Shown piece after piece: positions 14,793 through 22,795 of a stretch of 47,064 nt of DNA. A program made the position numbers and the translations under genes. The stretch is from assembly GCA_023485545.1 (NCBI GenBank), contig JAMCZI010000030.1, forward strand, positions 1-47,064, read 5' to 3'. Numbering within the stretch: the first letter of the stretch is position 1; every line of letters begins with the position of its first letter. Under the pieces are notes generated by a model. It worked only from the letters and a program-made list of their open reading frames with translations, had not been told where the DNA came from and made no database searches. The DNA is from Candidatus Martarchaeota archaeon. Its GTDB lineage: Archaea; Micrarchaeota; Micrarchaeia; Micrarchaeales; Micrarchaeaceae.

Positions 14793-15751
14793 TGGATAAT
14801 GACTTCAGCTACGGATTTATAGCGTTCAGGATTAAAGGCACGAAAACTGAGTTGCTCTTCCTTAGGAGGAAGGAAGGCTTCCTGGACGTACCAAAAGGCC
14901 ACCAGGAAAAAGGAGAAAGCCAAATGCAGGCCGCGCTCAGGGAGATGAGGGAGGAGACTGGACTAGTCCCAGAGCGAATCATCAAAGGTTTCAGGATGAA
15001 TGCGGAGTACTCGCTGGGAAGGGACAAAGGAAAAAGGGTGAAGCACATACTGCTTTACCTGTGCAGGATCTCTGGAGAGCCCACCGTATCAAGCGAGCAT
15101 TCCGGATTTGAATGGCTTTCCGAAGATGAGATGCGCAGATCGAACGAGAGCTTTATAGGAAATGCGAAGGCTGGGCTCATGGAAGCGTTCGATTACATAC
15201 GTAGAAATGAAGCGATCGAGAAGCTCAACAGCGAGTATTCGAGGTTGCCGGATTTGCATAAGGGCTGGTCGCTCAGCCGCAATTTCGTTCCTGGAACTGG
15301 AAATCTTCTAGCTGGAGTTATGCTTGTAGGGCAAGCGCCAGGAGCGGAGGAGGACAGGAGCGGTGTGCCGTTCGTCGGCAGGTCAGGAAAGCTTCTTGAC
15401 AGGCTGATATCGATCGCAGGATTAGTTAGGGAAGAGCTTTACATAACGAGCGTTGTACAGTTCTTTCCGCCGAAGAACAGGCTCCCGTCCAGGGAGGAGA
15501 CTGCACTCTGCCTTCCCTTTTTGCGCAGGCAGATTGAGATAATAAAGCCTCGCGTGATAGTAACACTAGGCGCCCTGTCGTCGTATTCGCTGGCTGGAGT
15601 AGAGAGGATAGCGCTGAACCACGGCGTACCCGTAATCCAAGATGAGGTAACATATTTTCCAAGCCTCCACCCCGCTGCTGGAATACGCTTCAAGAAGAAC
15701 GTGGCGCTGCTGGAGAAGGACTTCAAGGAGCTGGGAAAGCTCATTGGCTAG
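14789..15751 (+). CDS. Nudix hydrolase - family 4-like uracil-DNA glycosylase fusion
   Basis: A 320-aa two-domain protein. Residues 1-140 are a Nudix domain resembling diadenosine tetraphosphate hydrolases, with a complete Nudix box (G37 to L59: G-x5-E-x7-R-E-x2-E-E-T-G-L). Residues 150-320 match family 4 uracil-DNA glycosylase: G-Q-A-P-G (181-185; usually G-E-A-P-G), G-V-P-F-V-G-R-S-G, Y-I-T-S-V-V, P-P-K-N-R-L-P-S-R-E-E and the catalytic S-L-H-P-A-A. Family 4 enzymes carry a 4Fe-4S cluster on four Cys. Here the N-terminal pair is absent and the third position is F, leaving only C241. The ATG overlaps the archaeosortase stop. The combination suggests nucleotide-pool cleaning coupled to uracil repair. 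Confidence 0.85.
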   Translation: MMDNDFSYGFIAFRIKGTKTELLFLRRKEGFLDVPKGHQEKGESQMQAALREMREETGLVPERIIKGFRMNAEYSLGRDKGKRVKHILLYLCRISGEPTVSSEHSGFEWLSEDEMRRSNESFIGNAKAGLMEAFDYIRRNEAIEKLNSEYSRLPDLHKGWSLSRNFVPGTGNLLAGVMLVGQAPGAEEDRSGVPFVGRSGKLLDRLISIAGLVREELYITSVVQFFPPKNRLPSREETALCLPFLRRQIEIIKPRVIVTLGALSSYSLAGVERIALNHGVPVIQDEVTYFPSLHPAAGIRFKKNVALLEKDFKELGKLIG

Positions 15752-17192
15752 GCTGTGCCGGCTTCTTTATGCGCTTCTCCATAGGGAACAGTATGACTCC
15801 CTTTATCGATGGCTGGTTGGTGAGCAGCATCACAAGCCTGTCTATCCCTATGCCTATCCCGCCAGTCGGCGGCATCCCGTATTCCATCGCCTCGACGAAA
15901 TCATGGTCTAGTGGTTCAGCTTCCTTGTCGCCGGACCTTGCCTTCTCCTCTTCGGCCTCGAAGTTCTTGCGCTGTATTATCGGGTTGTTGAGCTCTGAGT
16001 AGGAGTTGGCGATCTCTATTCCGCACACATAGAGCTCAAACCGCTCGACGACCTTTGGGTTGCCCCTCTTCGGCCTTGTGAGAGGCGACGTTTCTATAGG
16101 GAAATCCATGTTGAAAGTGGGCTGCACTATTTCAGGCTGCACTAGCGTGTCGAACAGCTTCTCATACGCGTGCGCCCTGTAGCGCTTGCCCTGCTCGAAC
16201 CTTATGCCGTTCTTCTCAGCGATAGAGAAGAGCTCGTTGTCAGATAGCGAAAGTATGTCAGTGCCAAGCTTCTCGTTTATGCTCCCAACGAAATCGAGCC
16301 TCTTGAAAGGAGGCTTGAAGCTGATCTTCTTCCCCTGATACTCGAATTCCGTAGTGCCAAACAGCTTCTTGGCTATGTAGGAGAAAAGGCCCTCTGTGAG
16401 CTTCATCATCTTCTTGTAGTCGGCATAAGCCTCGTAGAACTCGACCATCGTGAATTCAGGGCTGTGCGTAGTGTCGAGATCCTCGTTCCTGAACGCCTTG
16501 TATACCTCGTAAACCTTCTCGTAGCCCCCTATTATGAGCCTCTTCAGGTACAGCTCGTTGGCTATGCGCAGGTAGTGCTCCTCGTCAAGCGTGTTGACGT
16601 AGGTCTTGAATGGCTCGGCATCTGCCCCGCCGTAAAGAGGCTGTATTACCGGGGTCTCGAACTCCATGTAACCCTTTGAATCCATAAACTTCCTGAGCAG
16701 GCTTATGATGCGCGAGCGCTTGAGGAAGACCTCCCTTGTCTCAGAGCTCATTATGAGGTCGAGATACCTCTTCCTGTAGCGAGTCTCAATGTCTTGGAGG
16801 CCCTTCCACTTGTCTGGAAGGTTACGCAGCGCCTTAGACAAGAGCTTGAACTCGGATGCGTTGACGCTTATCTCTCCAGGATTGGTCTTGAAGACCGTTC
16901 CCTTGACACCTATGATGTCTCCGGCGTTGAGCGGCTTGAGGCCCTCAAAAGCCTCGCCCATGGTTGAGAAATCGAAATAGCACTGTATCTTCCCGGACTG
17001 GTCAAGAAGGTCTATGAATATGAGCTTGCCCGATTTGCGTATCGCTATTACCCTTCCCGCGACTGATACTTCCTTGCCCTCGTAGGATGGATAGTCGCTC
17101 TTGATCTGCGAGGCGTGCGCATCCTGCTTGTATGAATAGGGAAGCGAAGATAGCATCTTCGAAAGAGATTCCTCATCCTCACGATTTTCCAT
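15741..17192 (-). CDS. lysS: Lysyl-tRNA synthetase, class II
   Basis: A 483-aa enzyme. The N-terminal OB-fold anticodon domain (about 40-140) contains V-S-V-A-G-R-V-I-A-I-R. The class II catalytic core shows motif 1 around G-Y-M-E-F-E-T-P-V, motif 2 F-R-N-E-D-L-D-T-T-H-S-P-E-F and motif 3 G-I-G-I-G-I-D-R-L-V-M-L-L. Many archaea instead use class I LysRS, so this is the bacterial/eukaryal form, likely acquired by transfer in the lineage. A TATA at 17221-17229 predicts a 7-nt leader. It is convergent with the Nudix-UDG gene, overlapping by 11 nt. Confidence 0.96.
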   Translation of the reverse strand: MENREDEESLSKMLSSLPYSYKQDAHASQIKSDYPSYEGKEVSVAGRVIAIRKSGKLIFIDLLDQSGKIQCYFDFSTMGEAFEGLKPLNAGDIIGVKGTVFKTNPGEISVNASEFKLLSKALRNLPDKWKGLQDIETRYRKRYLDLIMSSETREVFLKRSRIISLLRKFMDSKGYMEFETPVIQPLYGGADAEPFKTYVNTLDEEHYLRIANELYLKRLIIGGYEKVYEVYKAFRNEDLDTTHSPEFTMVEFYEAYADYKKMMKLTEGLFSYIAKKLFGTTEFEYQGKKISFKPPFKRLDFVGSINEKLGTDILSLSDNELFSIAEKNGIRFEQGKRYRAHAYEKLFDTLVQPEIVQPTFNMDFPIETSPLTRPKRGNPKVVERFELYVCGIEIANSYSELNNPIIQRKNFEAEEEKARSGDKEAEPLDHDFVEAMEYGMPPTGGIGIGIDRLVMLLTNQPSIKGVILFPMEKRIKKPAQPSQ

Positions 17193-17220
17193 AGAAATCG
17201 GTATATTATCCTGTATCAGG

Positions 17221-17229
17221 TATTTATAG
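17221..17229 (-). promoter_or_regulatory. TATA box of lysS
   Basis: CTATAAATA on the minus strand, centre 17225, predicts a start near 17199 and a 7-nt leader. Confidence 0.5.
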
Positions 17230-17240
17230 GGTTTGTGTAG

Positions 17241-17273
17241 AAAAACGGGTGGAGAGCCCCACTGGCATGGGGC
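17241..17273 (-). terminator. Hairpin plus T-run after the winged-helix regulator
   Basis: Downstream of the stop at 17282, GCCCCA/TGGGGC (17256-17261 with 17268-17273) forms a six-pair stem with a six-base loop. It is extendable by an outer ACGGG/CCCGT pairing and is followed on the minus strand by TTTTT at 17241-17245. It lies just upstream of the lysS TATA and could insulate the two genes. Confidence 0.45.
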
Positions 17274-17281
17274 CCGTCCAT

Positions 17282-17812
17282 CTATTGTGGGGGTGAAACA
17301 ATTAGTGTATCGGTCGCCTTGCCAGCATCATATTTGTAATAAACCTTGTGACCTATCTGATACCTCTTCAGTATTCCAAGCCTGTAGAGGTTATTGAGCC
17401 TTGCCGAGGCGGCATTCCTGCCCCTGTAACCAAGGCGCGACTTTATATCGTCAGCGCACGCCATTCCCTTCACCTGTATCAGCTGTATTATGCCGGTGTC
17501 TATCTCGCTCAGCGGGACCTCCTTGAGCATGCGCTCTTCCTGCTTCGGCTGCGGCTCGCTCTCCTCATAGCCCTCCTGCCTCAGCTCGGATGAAAGATTT
17601 TCAAGATTTGAAAATATGCCCTTCAGGAGTATGGTGGTCTTCCTGTTCTCGTCTATCATGTACTTGAGCAGCGCAAACATGTTCGAATTTGTGTCGCCGG
17701 ACTTGGACCCCTCTGCGAGCGCCGCCTTGGTCTGCTCGCTCTTCTCGGCAATCGTCTCAAGCTGCTTCCTTATGCTTATGAGCTCGTCATCAATTGATTT
17801 TTTTGATGCCAA
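17282..17812 (-). CDS. Coiled-coil winged-helix regulator
   Basis: The frame is open from 17887, but GGAGTGG at 17818-17824 lies 5 nt before a TTG at 17812 that gives M-A-S-K-K-S-I-D-D-E, so this start (176 aa) is preferred. The N-terminal third is a charged heptad-like helix (E-L-I-S-I-R-K-Q-L-E-T-I), followed by a glutamate-rich linker. The C-terminal 75 residues form a winged helix (I-I-Q-L-I-Q-V-K-G-M-A-C-A-D-D-I, then L-Y-R-L-G-I-L-K-R-Y, wing K-V-Y-Y-K-Y). It is a probable dimeric transcription regulator. Its promoter region carries a tandem 11-bp repeat and a 16-bp palindrome, which suggests autoregulation. Confidence 0.7.
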   Translation of the reverse strand: MASKKSIDDELISIRKQLETIAEKSEQTKAALAEGSKSGDTNSNMFALLKYMIDENRKTTILLKGIFSNLENLSSELRQEGYEESEPQPKQEERMLKEVPLSEIDTGIIQLIQVKGMACADDIKSRLGYRGRNAASARLNNLYRLGILKRYQIGHKVYYKYDAGKATDTLIVSPPQ

Positions 17813-17873
17813 CCGTACCACTCCTGATATCCGCATGATCCTTGCATGACGCGCACCAAGCACATTCACGCAA

Positions 17874-17895
17874 CAATCATGAATCAATCATGAAT
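17874..17895. repeat. Tandem 11-bp direct repeat in regulator promoter
   Basis: CAATCATGAAT occurs twice in perfect tandem (17874-17884 and 17885-17895), lying over the predicted transcription start of the winged-helix regulator. The 11-bp period is one helical turn, as in a repressor operator. Confidence 0.6.
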
Positions 17896-17910
17896 TATTC
17901 TGAAGAATAA
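17895..17910. promoter_or_regulatory. 16-bp palindromic operator candidate
   Basis: TTATTCTGAAGAATAA is a perfect inverted repeat (7-bp arms, 2-bp centre) directly beside the TTTAAA box at 17914-17919 and abutting the tandem repeat. A bound dimer would block TATA access or initiation. Confidence 0.5.
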
Positions 17911-17913
17911 CAT

Positions 17914-17919
17914 ATTTAA
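17914..17919 (-). promoter_or_regulatory. TATA box of the winged-helix regulator
   Basis: TTTAAA (GTTTAAATATG on the minus strand) centred near 17916 predicts a start near 17890 and a leader of about 78 nt to the TTG at 17812. The 344 nt between the TTG at 17812 and the KH gene at 18157 hold this promoter, the repeats and the KH leader described separately; I see no RNA gene there. Confidence 0.45.
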
Positions 17920-18063
17920 ACCTTGCTTTGCGACGAGATCGCAGATAGAATAGCGGAATTAAAGCGCCGCCGCAACTCTGACGACGGAAAATTCGTGCAG
18001 AAGAAACGCGGATGATGTTGCACATGATCTGCTATGCACGATGGACCGCATTCGCGCTGCAAC

Positions 18064-18073
18064 AAATATATAA
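18064..18073 (+). promoter_or_regulatory. TATA box upstream of the KH-top6B operon
   Basis: AAATATATAA centred at 18068.5 predicts initiation at about 18095, exactly at the ATG of a 20-codon leader ORF. Confidence 0.5.
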
Positions 18074-18094
18074 GCATTGTCTATCTAAATAGCT

Positions 18095-18157
18095 ATGCCG
18101 TGCAAGCCCGCGACTTCGAGAATAAAGCTGCTCGCGCATGGCTTTGGAGGATTTTGA
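18095..18157 (+). CDS. Possible leaderless 20-aa leader peptide coupled to the KH gene
   Basis: An ATG at 18095, at the predicted transcript 5' end, opens a 20-codon frame (M-P-C-K-P-A-T-S-R-I-K-L-L...). Its TGA shares one base with the ATG of the KH gene (TGATG at 18155-18159). The KH gene's GGAGG (18146-18150) lies inside this frame. The arrangement suits translational coupling. With only 20 codons, coding use cannot be judged, so it may be only a 5' leader. Confidence 0.35.
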   Translation: MPCKPATSRIKLLAHGFGGF

Positions 18158-18675
18158 TGCAGTACGTCTACATAGACAAGGAGAGAGCCGGCAAGCTGAA
18201 GGGCGACGCCAAGGCAGTATCGAGGATGGAGAAGCTCTGCGGCTGCAGGATAGCTTTCGAGGAGAACGGCAGCATATCGGTAAGCGGGGACGCTTACGGA
18301 GAATTCAACGCGCGCAACATAATATACGCCTATGGCTGCGGCTTCAGCGAGAAACATGCCGAGCTTCTGGCAAAGGACGACTACTATTCCGATTACATCG
18401 ACATAAAGGGGCTTGGCAACCCCAAAAGGATAAGGGACGTGAAAGCTAGGGTCATAGGCACAAACGGGAAGAGCAAGAAATATATAGAGGGAGTAAGCGG
18501 CGCGCTGGTCAGCGTCAGGGAGGATATTATAGGCATAATAGGCAGCGTCGAAAGCATAGGCGAAGCCAAAGCCGCAATAATGACGCTTGTTGAGGGAGGC
18601 ACGCACAAGCTCGCGTACCTCAGGATGGAGGCGGCGCACAGGAAGCACAAGGCCGAAAGGCTTGTCATGAGGTGA
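18157..18675 (+). CDS. KH-domain rRNA-processing protein (Krr1/Pno1/Dim2-like)
   Basis: A 172-aa protein starting M-Q-Y-V-Y-I, chosen because GGAGG at 18146-18150 lies 6 nt upstream; the open frame extends to 18034 without support. The first half is a KH-like domain with V-S-R-M-E-K-L-C-G-C-R-I. The second is a KH domain with A-R-V-I-G-T-N-G-K-S-K-K-Y-I-E, which carries the G-x-x-G RNA-binding loop, followed by I-G-S-V-E-S-I-G-E-A-K-A-A. This matches archaeal Krr1/Pno1 homologues (COG1094), which act in small-subunit maturation. A C-terminal basic helix follows. top6B starts 4 nt after the stop, so the two are co-transcribed. Confidence 0.85.
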   Translation: MQYVYIDKERAGKLKGDAKAVSRMEKLCGCRIAFEENGSISVSGDAYGEFNARNIIYAYGCGFSEKHAELLAKDDYYSDYIDIKGLGNPKRIRDVKARVIGTNGKSKKYIEGVSGALVSVREDIIGIIGSVESIGEAKAAIMTLVEGGTHKLAYLRMEAAHRKHKAERLVMR

Positions 18676-18679
18676 TTTT

Positions 18680-20263
18680 ATGGCGGAAAGGAAAGCTGAC
18701 GAGATGTTCAAGGAGTTCAGGGAGCATTCTGTAGCTGATTTCTTCAAGAAGAACAAGCAGATGCTGGGCTATTCCAGCTTGGGCAGGGCCCTTGTCACTG
18801 TGGTGCACGAGTATGTGACAAACTCGCTTGACGCTTGTGAGGAAGCGGGGATACTGCCCGACATTGCCATAACGATATCAAAGGTGAACGAGAGCAGGTA
18901 TTACGTGAAGGTGGCTGACAACGGACCGGGAATACCTAAGAACTACGTAGGCAGGGTCTTCGGGAAGATACTTGCAGGAACGAAATTCCACAGGAACATG
19001 CAGCAGCGAGGCCAGCAAGGCATAGGCGCCGCAGGGTGCACGCTCTTCTCACAGGTGACCACAGGAAGGCCAGTGGCAGTCACAAGCGTCACGGCAAACT
19101 CCGCTTACAAGTGCAGCGTGGGCATAGACACTGTGAACAACAAGCCGATAGTTACAAACGTCGAGGACATTCCTGGAAGCGAGCAGCACGGCACTGTTGT
19201 CGAAGGGGAATTCGCCGAAGTGAAATATGACACTGGGGAGCACAGCGCTTATGAGTACATAAGAAGGACTGCGCTCTCCAATCCGCACGTCAAGGTCACA
19301 TTCACAGACCCCTCTGGGAAGGAGACTGTTTTCCTGAGGGCTGTAGAATCCATACCAGTGAAACCGAAGGTCTCAAAGCTGCACCCGCTCGGGCTGACGG
19401 TGAACGACCTTATCGAGATGGCGCATATCAGCGCCGAGAGGAAGCTCTCCTCATTCATGACCGAGAATTTCGCAAGGTTCAGCCCTGCAAAGGTGAAGGA
19501 GGTCGCGGAAATTGCGAAGGACGTTGATATGGACATGCAGCCTTCCAAGCTCGCATGGGATGATGCCGAGAAGCTGATAGCGGCGTTCAGGGCTGTCAAG
19601 TGGATCGCTCCTGAGTCGGACAACGTCGTGCCGATAGGGAAGGAGAGGATAGAGTACGCAGTGAAAAACATACTGGATCCGGAGTACATGAGCGTCGTGG
19701 AGAGGAAGCCCAAGGTGTTCCGAGGTGGCATACCATTCATAGTGGAAGCGGCAGTGAGCTTTGGGGGCGGATCCGGGCGCAAGGTTTCTGGAGACGAATA
19801 CACAGGGAACATACTGCGTTTCGCAAACAGGGTCCCCCTGCTCTTCGACACGGGCAATTGCGCCATCACTACAGCAGTCAGGGACGTGCAGTGGAAAAGG
19901 TATGGTATAGACATGGACAACCAGCCGGTAAGCGTGCTTGTCAACGTGTCATCAGTTTACATACCCTATTCAGGCGTTGGAAAGGAGGCAATAGCGCAGG
20001 AGGAGGAGATAATAGAGGAGATAAAGCTGGCGGTCATGGACGCAGCGAGGGGCGTCCAAAGATACATAAGCGGCAAGCAGCAGATAAACTACGACAAGTC
20101 GAGGTACAGGACAGTTATGAAGTACACGTCGCAGCTGGCAAAGGACCTGAGTGCACTGACCGGAGTGCCGCAGGAAAGAATACAGGAGGACCTTGAGAGG
20201 ATAGTAGCAAAGCACTACCCCAAGGTTAAGGCCAACGGCTCTGAGGAGGAGCAGGAAGGTTAG
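18680..20263 (+). CDS. top6B: DNA topoisomerase VI subunit B
   Basis: ATPase subunit of the A2B2 type IIB topoisomerase. Seen: an N-terminal GHKL ATPase domain with E-Y-V-T-N-S-L-D-A-C (N-box), V-A-D-N-G-P-G-I-P (G1 box) and Q-R-G-Q-Q-G-I-G-A-A-G (ATP lid/G2), an H2TH-like segment in the middle (M-A-H-I-S-A-E-R-K-L-S-S-F-M), and a transducer domain after about residue 330. The 527-aa length is normal. It follows the KH gene by 4 nt. The catalytic A subunit, often adjacent to B in archaea, is not in this window. Its stop overlaps the convergent stop of the 789-aa membrane protein by 4 nt. Confidence 0.95.
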   Translation: MAERKADEMFKEFREHSVADFFKKNKQMLGYSSLGRALVTVVHEYVTNSLDACEEAGILPDIAITISKVNESRYYVKVADNGPGIPKNYVGRVFGKILAGTKFHRNMQQRGQQGIGAAGCTLFSQVTTGRPVAVTSVTANSAYKCSVGIDTVNNKPIVTNVEDIPGSEQHGTVVEGEFAEVKYDTGEHSAYEYIRRTALSNPHVKVTFTDPSGKETVFLRAVESIPVKPKVSKLHPLGLTVNDLIEMAHISAERKLSSFMTENFARFSPAKVKEVAEIAKDVDMDMQPSKLAWDDAEKLIAAFRAVKWIAPESDNVVPIGKERIEYAVKNILDPEYMSVVERKPKVFRGGIPFIVEAAVSFGGGSGRKVSGDEYTGNILRFANRVPLLFDTGNCAITTAVRDVQWKRYGIDMDNQPVSVLVNVSSVYIPYSGVGKEAIAQEEEIIEEIKLAVMDAARGVQRYISGKQQINYDKSRYRTVMKYTSQLAKDLSALTGVPQERIQEDLERIVAKHYPKVKANGSEEEQEG

Positions 20264-22629
20264 AGAACTATCTCGGAGGGGTTGTCCGCACTTATCGGTA
20301 TGATCATGCCGGAATCTATGTACATGCGCAACTTATCCGCCTCCGGCGTGTAAAGCCTTGAAAGCTTGTCCCTGAACTCTTCCAGCTTTTCTGCATTCAG
20401 GAATGCTATGAATGTCTTTGAGCCAGTGACTGGCTGTATTGAAGTGAACTTGCTTGTTTTGGAGTATATCACAACTCTGCCGCGCTCGCCGTGCATAGTA
20501 ATGACCATGTCGGCGCTGTCGCTTGCGTCAAGGTCGGTGAACAGGTACCCGTGAGTCACGAGGTAAACTCTAAGCTTCTTGAATGTTGCAAGGTACTCTA
20601 TGTCGTGGCCGCTCTTCTCCATCCACTGTTTTGGGGCATACAGGTCGTCTGCGGACTCTATCATCTTTGCATTTGAGAGCTGGTCTATCAGTATGTTAAC
20701 GTTGTTGAACGTCAGGCTTACGGGAAGGCTTCCGTACCTGATTGAAGAGGCAATGGCAGAGCGCACCTCCTCCCTCGAGAGTGGCATGTATCTCCACTTG
20801 TACTTTAGGTTGAGCTTGTCGAAGGATGATATGACATCAGTGGGATTCAGCTTTATCGGAGTCTTCTCTGTTTTCTGGAGCCCGGGTACATCTATGTAGA
20901 ACTCGTCCCTGTCTGGGGCCTTGACCACAGTGACCAGCACAAGCACCATCACTGCGACTATAGCCAGCACCACGTACTTGCTGCTTATCGTTATGCTTAT
21001 CGGCTTGTTGACCACGACATAGTGGAAGTTTGACGAGAGCATTGATATGTTGAAGCCGAGGTTGCCGTAAATCTCTGGAGCGCCCTTCGGCAGCGTGTAG
21101 TAAAGCGTGCCGTTTGTTATAGTCCCGTTCTGAGGATAGAGCGAATTAACCCTTATGGTATATGGTATGCCGTTGAGCGGCACCCCCGCAGAGTAGAGTC
21201 GCAGCTTGTATTCTCCTGTGGAGAAATTGGCCGAAACTACCGATATCGATACTGGGGGTATGTAGAACAGCCCTGAAGCGTATACAGCGTTTGAGAAGCT
21301 CTCAAGCGAGAGTACGTATCCGCCAGGAGGAAGGCTGAAGGTTACGTGCTTGTAGAACGTGAAATTTCCGCTTTGAGAGGAGAACGGCAGGGTTATCGAC
21401 TCGACCTTAGACATGTTGAGCGTGTAGACTTCAAGGTGCGGCTCAAGCGGTATCGGAGCAGATGAATGCGTGAATATGGTGAATTCGCCTTCGGTCGTAT
21501 ACCCTGGAGCCATGGATGTGGGCACTGATACAGTGCCATTTATCGAGTAATCCGGCCTGAAATACTGGTATACGTATATGCTGCCAGGAGATTTTGTGTA
21601 ATTGTAGTTGTTGTAGGCAACAACGCGGCCATACCCGGAATCAAGCCTTGATATCGAGCTCTCGCCCGAATATGGATATGTGTAGTTGTCCATAACCATG
21701 CCAATGCTGCCCGAAGACCGATTTGTCGGTATGCTGGCGTTGGAAAACCCGTATGCAAACTTCGGCATCCAGAAGAGTGATGAGGAGGCGCGCGCTACGT
21801 CGGAAGCCTCGGAGGAGACGTTCTTCCACGAATCAGGATAATTGGAGAATGCAACTATCGAGCCGTTTGAGACGTTTTCGTAGCTTATGGGGCCGTACAT
21901 TGCGCCGTTGTCGAATGAGAATGTTGGGCTGTCGAAATAGTAGCCGCTTTTCGCAGATGTGCTTATTGGGGATGTCAGGAGATATGAGGGCAGGTTGCTG
22001 CTCGGCGTCTCTATCGAGCCGGCTATGAGCGAGTTTGAGAAGTTCTTGCCTACGTATATTATTGAGGTTCCCTTGTTAAGCAGCGCCTGTATCACGCTCA
22101 GGTTTGAGCCAGGTATGTCCTGCAGCAGCTGCGAAGGGATAAGCCCGCTCGGCACTATGAGTATGGAGTTGCCTTGTATCGAGAGCACGGATCCTATGGA
22201 GACGTTGCCGAAGTTTGTCGAGTTTATTAGGCCGTAGCTGGAGAGCGATGCCTCCAGGTCCTGCACGAAAGTGTAGACGTTGCCGCAGTTTATGCACTCA
22301 TTCTGGACCTCAAGGACGTAGAAATTCCTTGGCGGGGGCCTCGAATACAGGCTTGCGTTCAGGTATATGCGCGAGAGGTTAGTCTGCGTATACCCTATGC
22401 CAACGTACGGCGCGATCGAGCTTCCGGACGAATAGAACAGCGCCTGCTGCGATACGACGCTGTAGAGCAATGTTGTTGGAAGAGGGGGTACGGCGTGGCT
22501 GGTTACCGATTTTATCGAGCTAAGGTCGCTCTTCAGCGTTATCGACAGGTACGCTATGCCCAATACCGCGATAATGAAAACTGCGAGCGCGGCGGCGATG
22601 TAAAACTTGTACTTTTTCTTTATCGACAC
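20260..22629 (-). CDS. Large two-TM surface protein of the T4SS-like cluster
   Basis: A 789-aa protein starting with GTG. There is a membrane helix at about residues 9-30 and a second at about 558-576 (Y-V-V-L-A-I-V-A-V-M-V-L-V). Between them lies a large outer domain of about 525 aa rich in Ser, Tyr and N-X-S/T sequons, with a Cys pair in N-E-C-I-N-C-G-N near residue 110. The last 210 residues are cytosolic and hydrophilic. I do not recognise a family. It is the last gene of the minus-strand operon, starting 5 nt after the true end of the frameshifted coiled-coil gene. It could be a surface receptor or the outer part of the transfer machine, passing signals inside. Confidence 0.72.
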   Translation of the reverse strand: MSIKKKYKFYIAAALAVFIIAVLGIAYLSITLKSDLSSIKSVTSHAVPPLPTTLLYSVVSQQALFYSSGSSIAPYVGIGYTQTNLSRIYLNASLYSRPPPRNFYVLEVQNECINCGNVYTFVQDLEASLSSYGLINSTNFGNVSIGSVLSIQGNSILIVPSGLIPSQLLQDIPGSNLSVIQALLNKGTSIIYVGKNFSNSLIAGSIETPSSNLPSYLLTSPISTSAKSGYYFDSPTFSFDNGAMYGPISYENVSNGSIVAFSNYPDSWKNVSSEASDVARASSSLFWMPKFAYGFSNASIPTNRSSGSIGMVMDNYTYPYSGESSISRLDSGYGRVVAYNNYNYTKSPGSIYVYQYFRPDYSINGTVSVPTSMAPGYTTEGEFTIFTHSSAPIPLEPHLEVYTLNMSKVESITLPFSSQSGNFTFYKHVTFSLPPGGYVLSLESFSNAVYASGLFYIPPVSISVVSANFSTGEYKLRLYSAGVPLNGIPYTIRVNSLYPQNGTITNGTLYYTLPKGAPEIYGNLGFNISMLSSNFHYVVVNKPISITISSKYVVLAIVAVMVLVLVTVVKAPDRDEFYIDVPGLQKTEKTPIKLNPTDVISSFDKLNLKYKWRYMPLSREEVRSAIASSIRYGSLPVSLTFNNVNILIDQLSNAKMIESADDLYAPKQWMEKSGHDIEYLATFKKLRVYLVTHGYLFTDLDASDSADMVITMHGERGRVVIYSKTSKFTSIQPVTGSKTFIAFLNAEKLEEFRDKLSRLYTPEADKLRMYIDSGMIIPISADNPSEIVL

Positions 22630-22634
22630 GCTAC

Positions 22635-22795
22635 CTACCCGTTTTCACGCTGCTTCTTGCCGCTGAATATTTTTATGAACATCTTTGTCAGGAAGTTGCT
22701 GTCCTTCCGCCCTATCTTCTGCTTTATGTCGTATACGCGTATGTAACGGAGGCGCTTGTTTATCCTGACGTAGTATTTTCCTGTTGCCGTGCTAT
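22635..22795 (-). other. 3' continuation of the coiled-coil/winged-helix gene in a shifted frame
   Basis: Past the TAG at 22792-22794 the +1 frame encodes about 53 more residues (G-K-Y-Y-V-R-I-N-K-R-L-R-Y-I-R-V...) ending in TAG at 22635-22637, just 5 nt before the next gene. This frame has no ATG, GTG or TTG before its first two thirds are over. Removing one base from the GGGG run (CCCC at 22796-22799) joins it in frame to the upstream gene as E-L-R-D-S-T-A-T-G-K-Y-Y, completing the wing of its winged helix. Confidence 0.65.

Noticed and set aside
17241-17280. GC-rich hairpin considered as a tRNA or small RNA gene
   Set aside because: No cloverleaf fits; the stem with a T-run after the stop is better read as a terminator.
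17923-18015. 30-codon frame ending K-F-V-Q-K-K-R-G with a TTG start
   Set aside because: The peptide looks plausible in composition, but the start overlaps the opposite promoter, there is no ribosome site, and the length is too short to judge.
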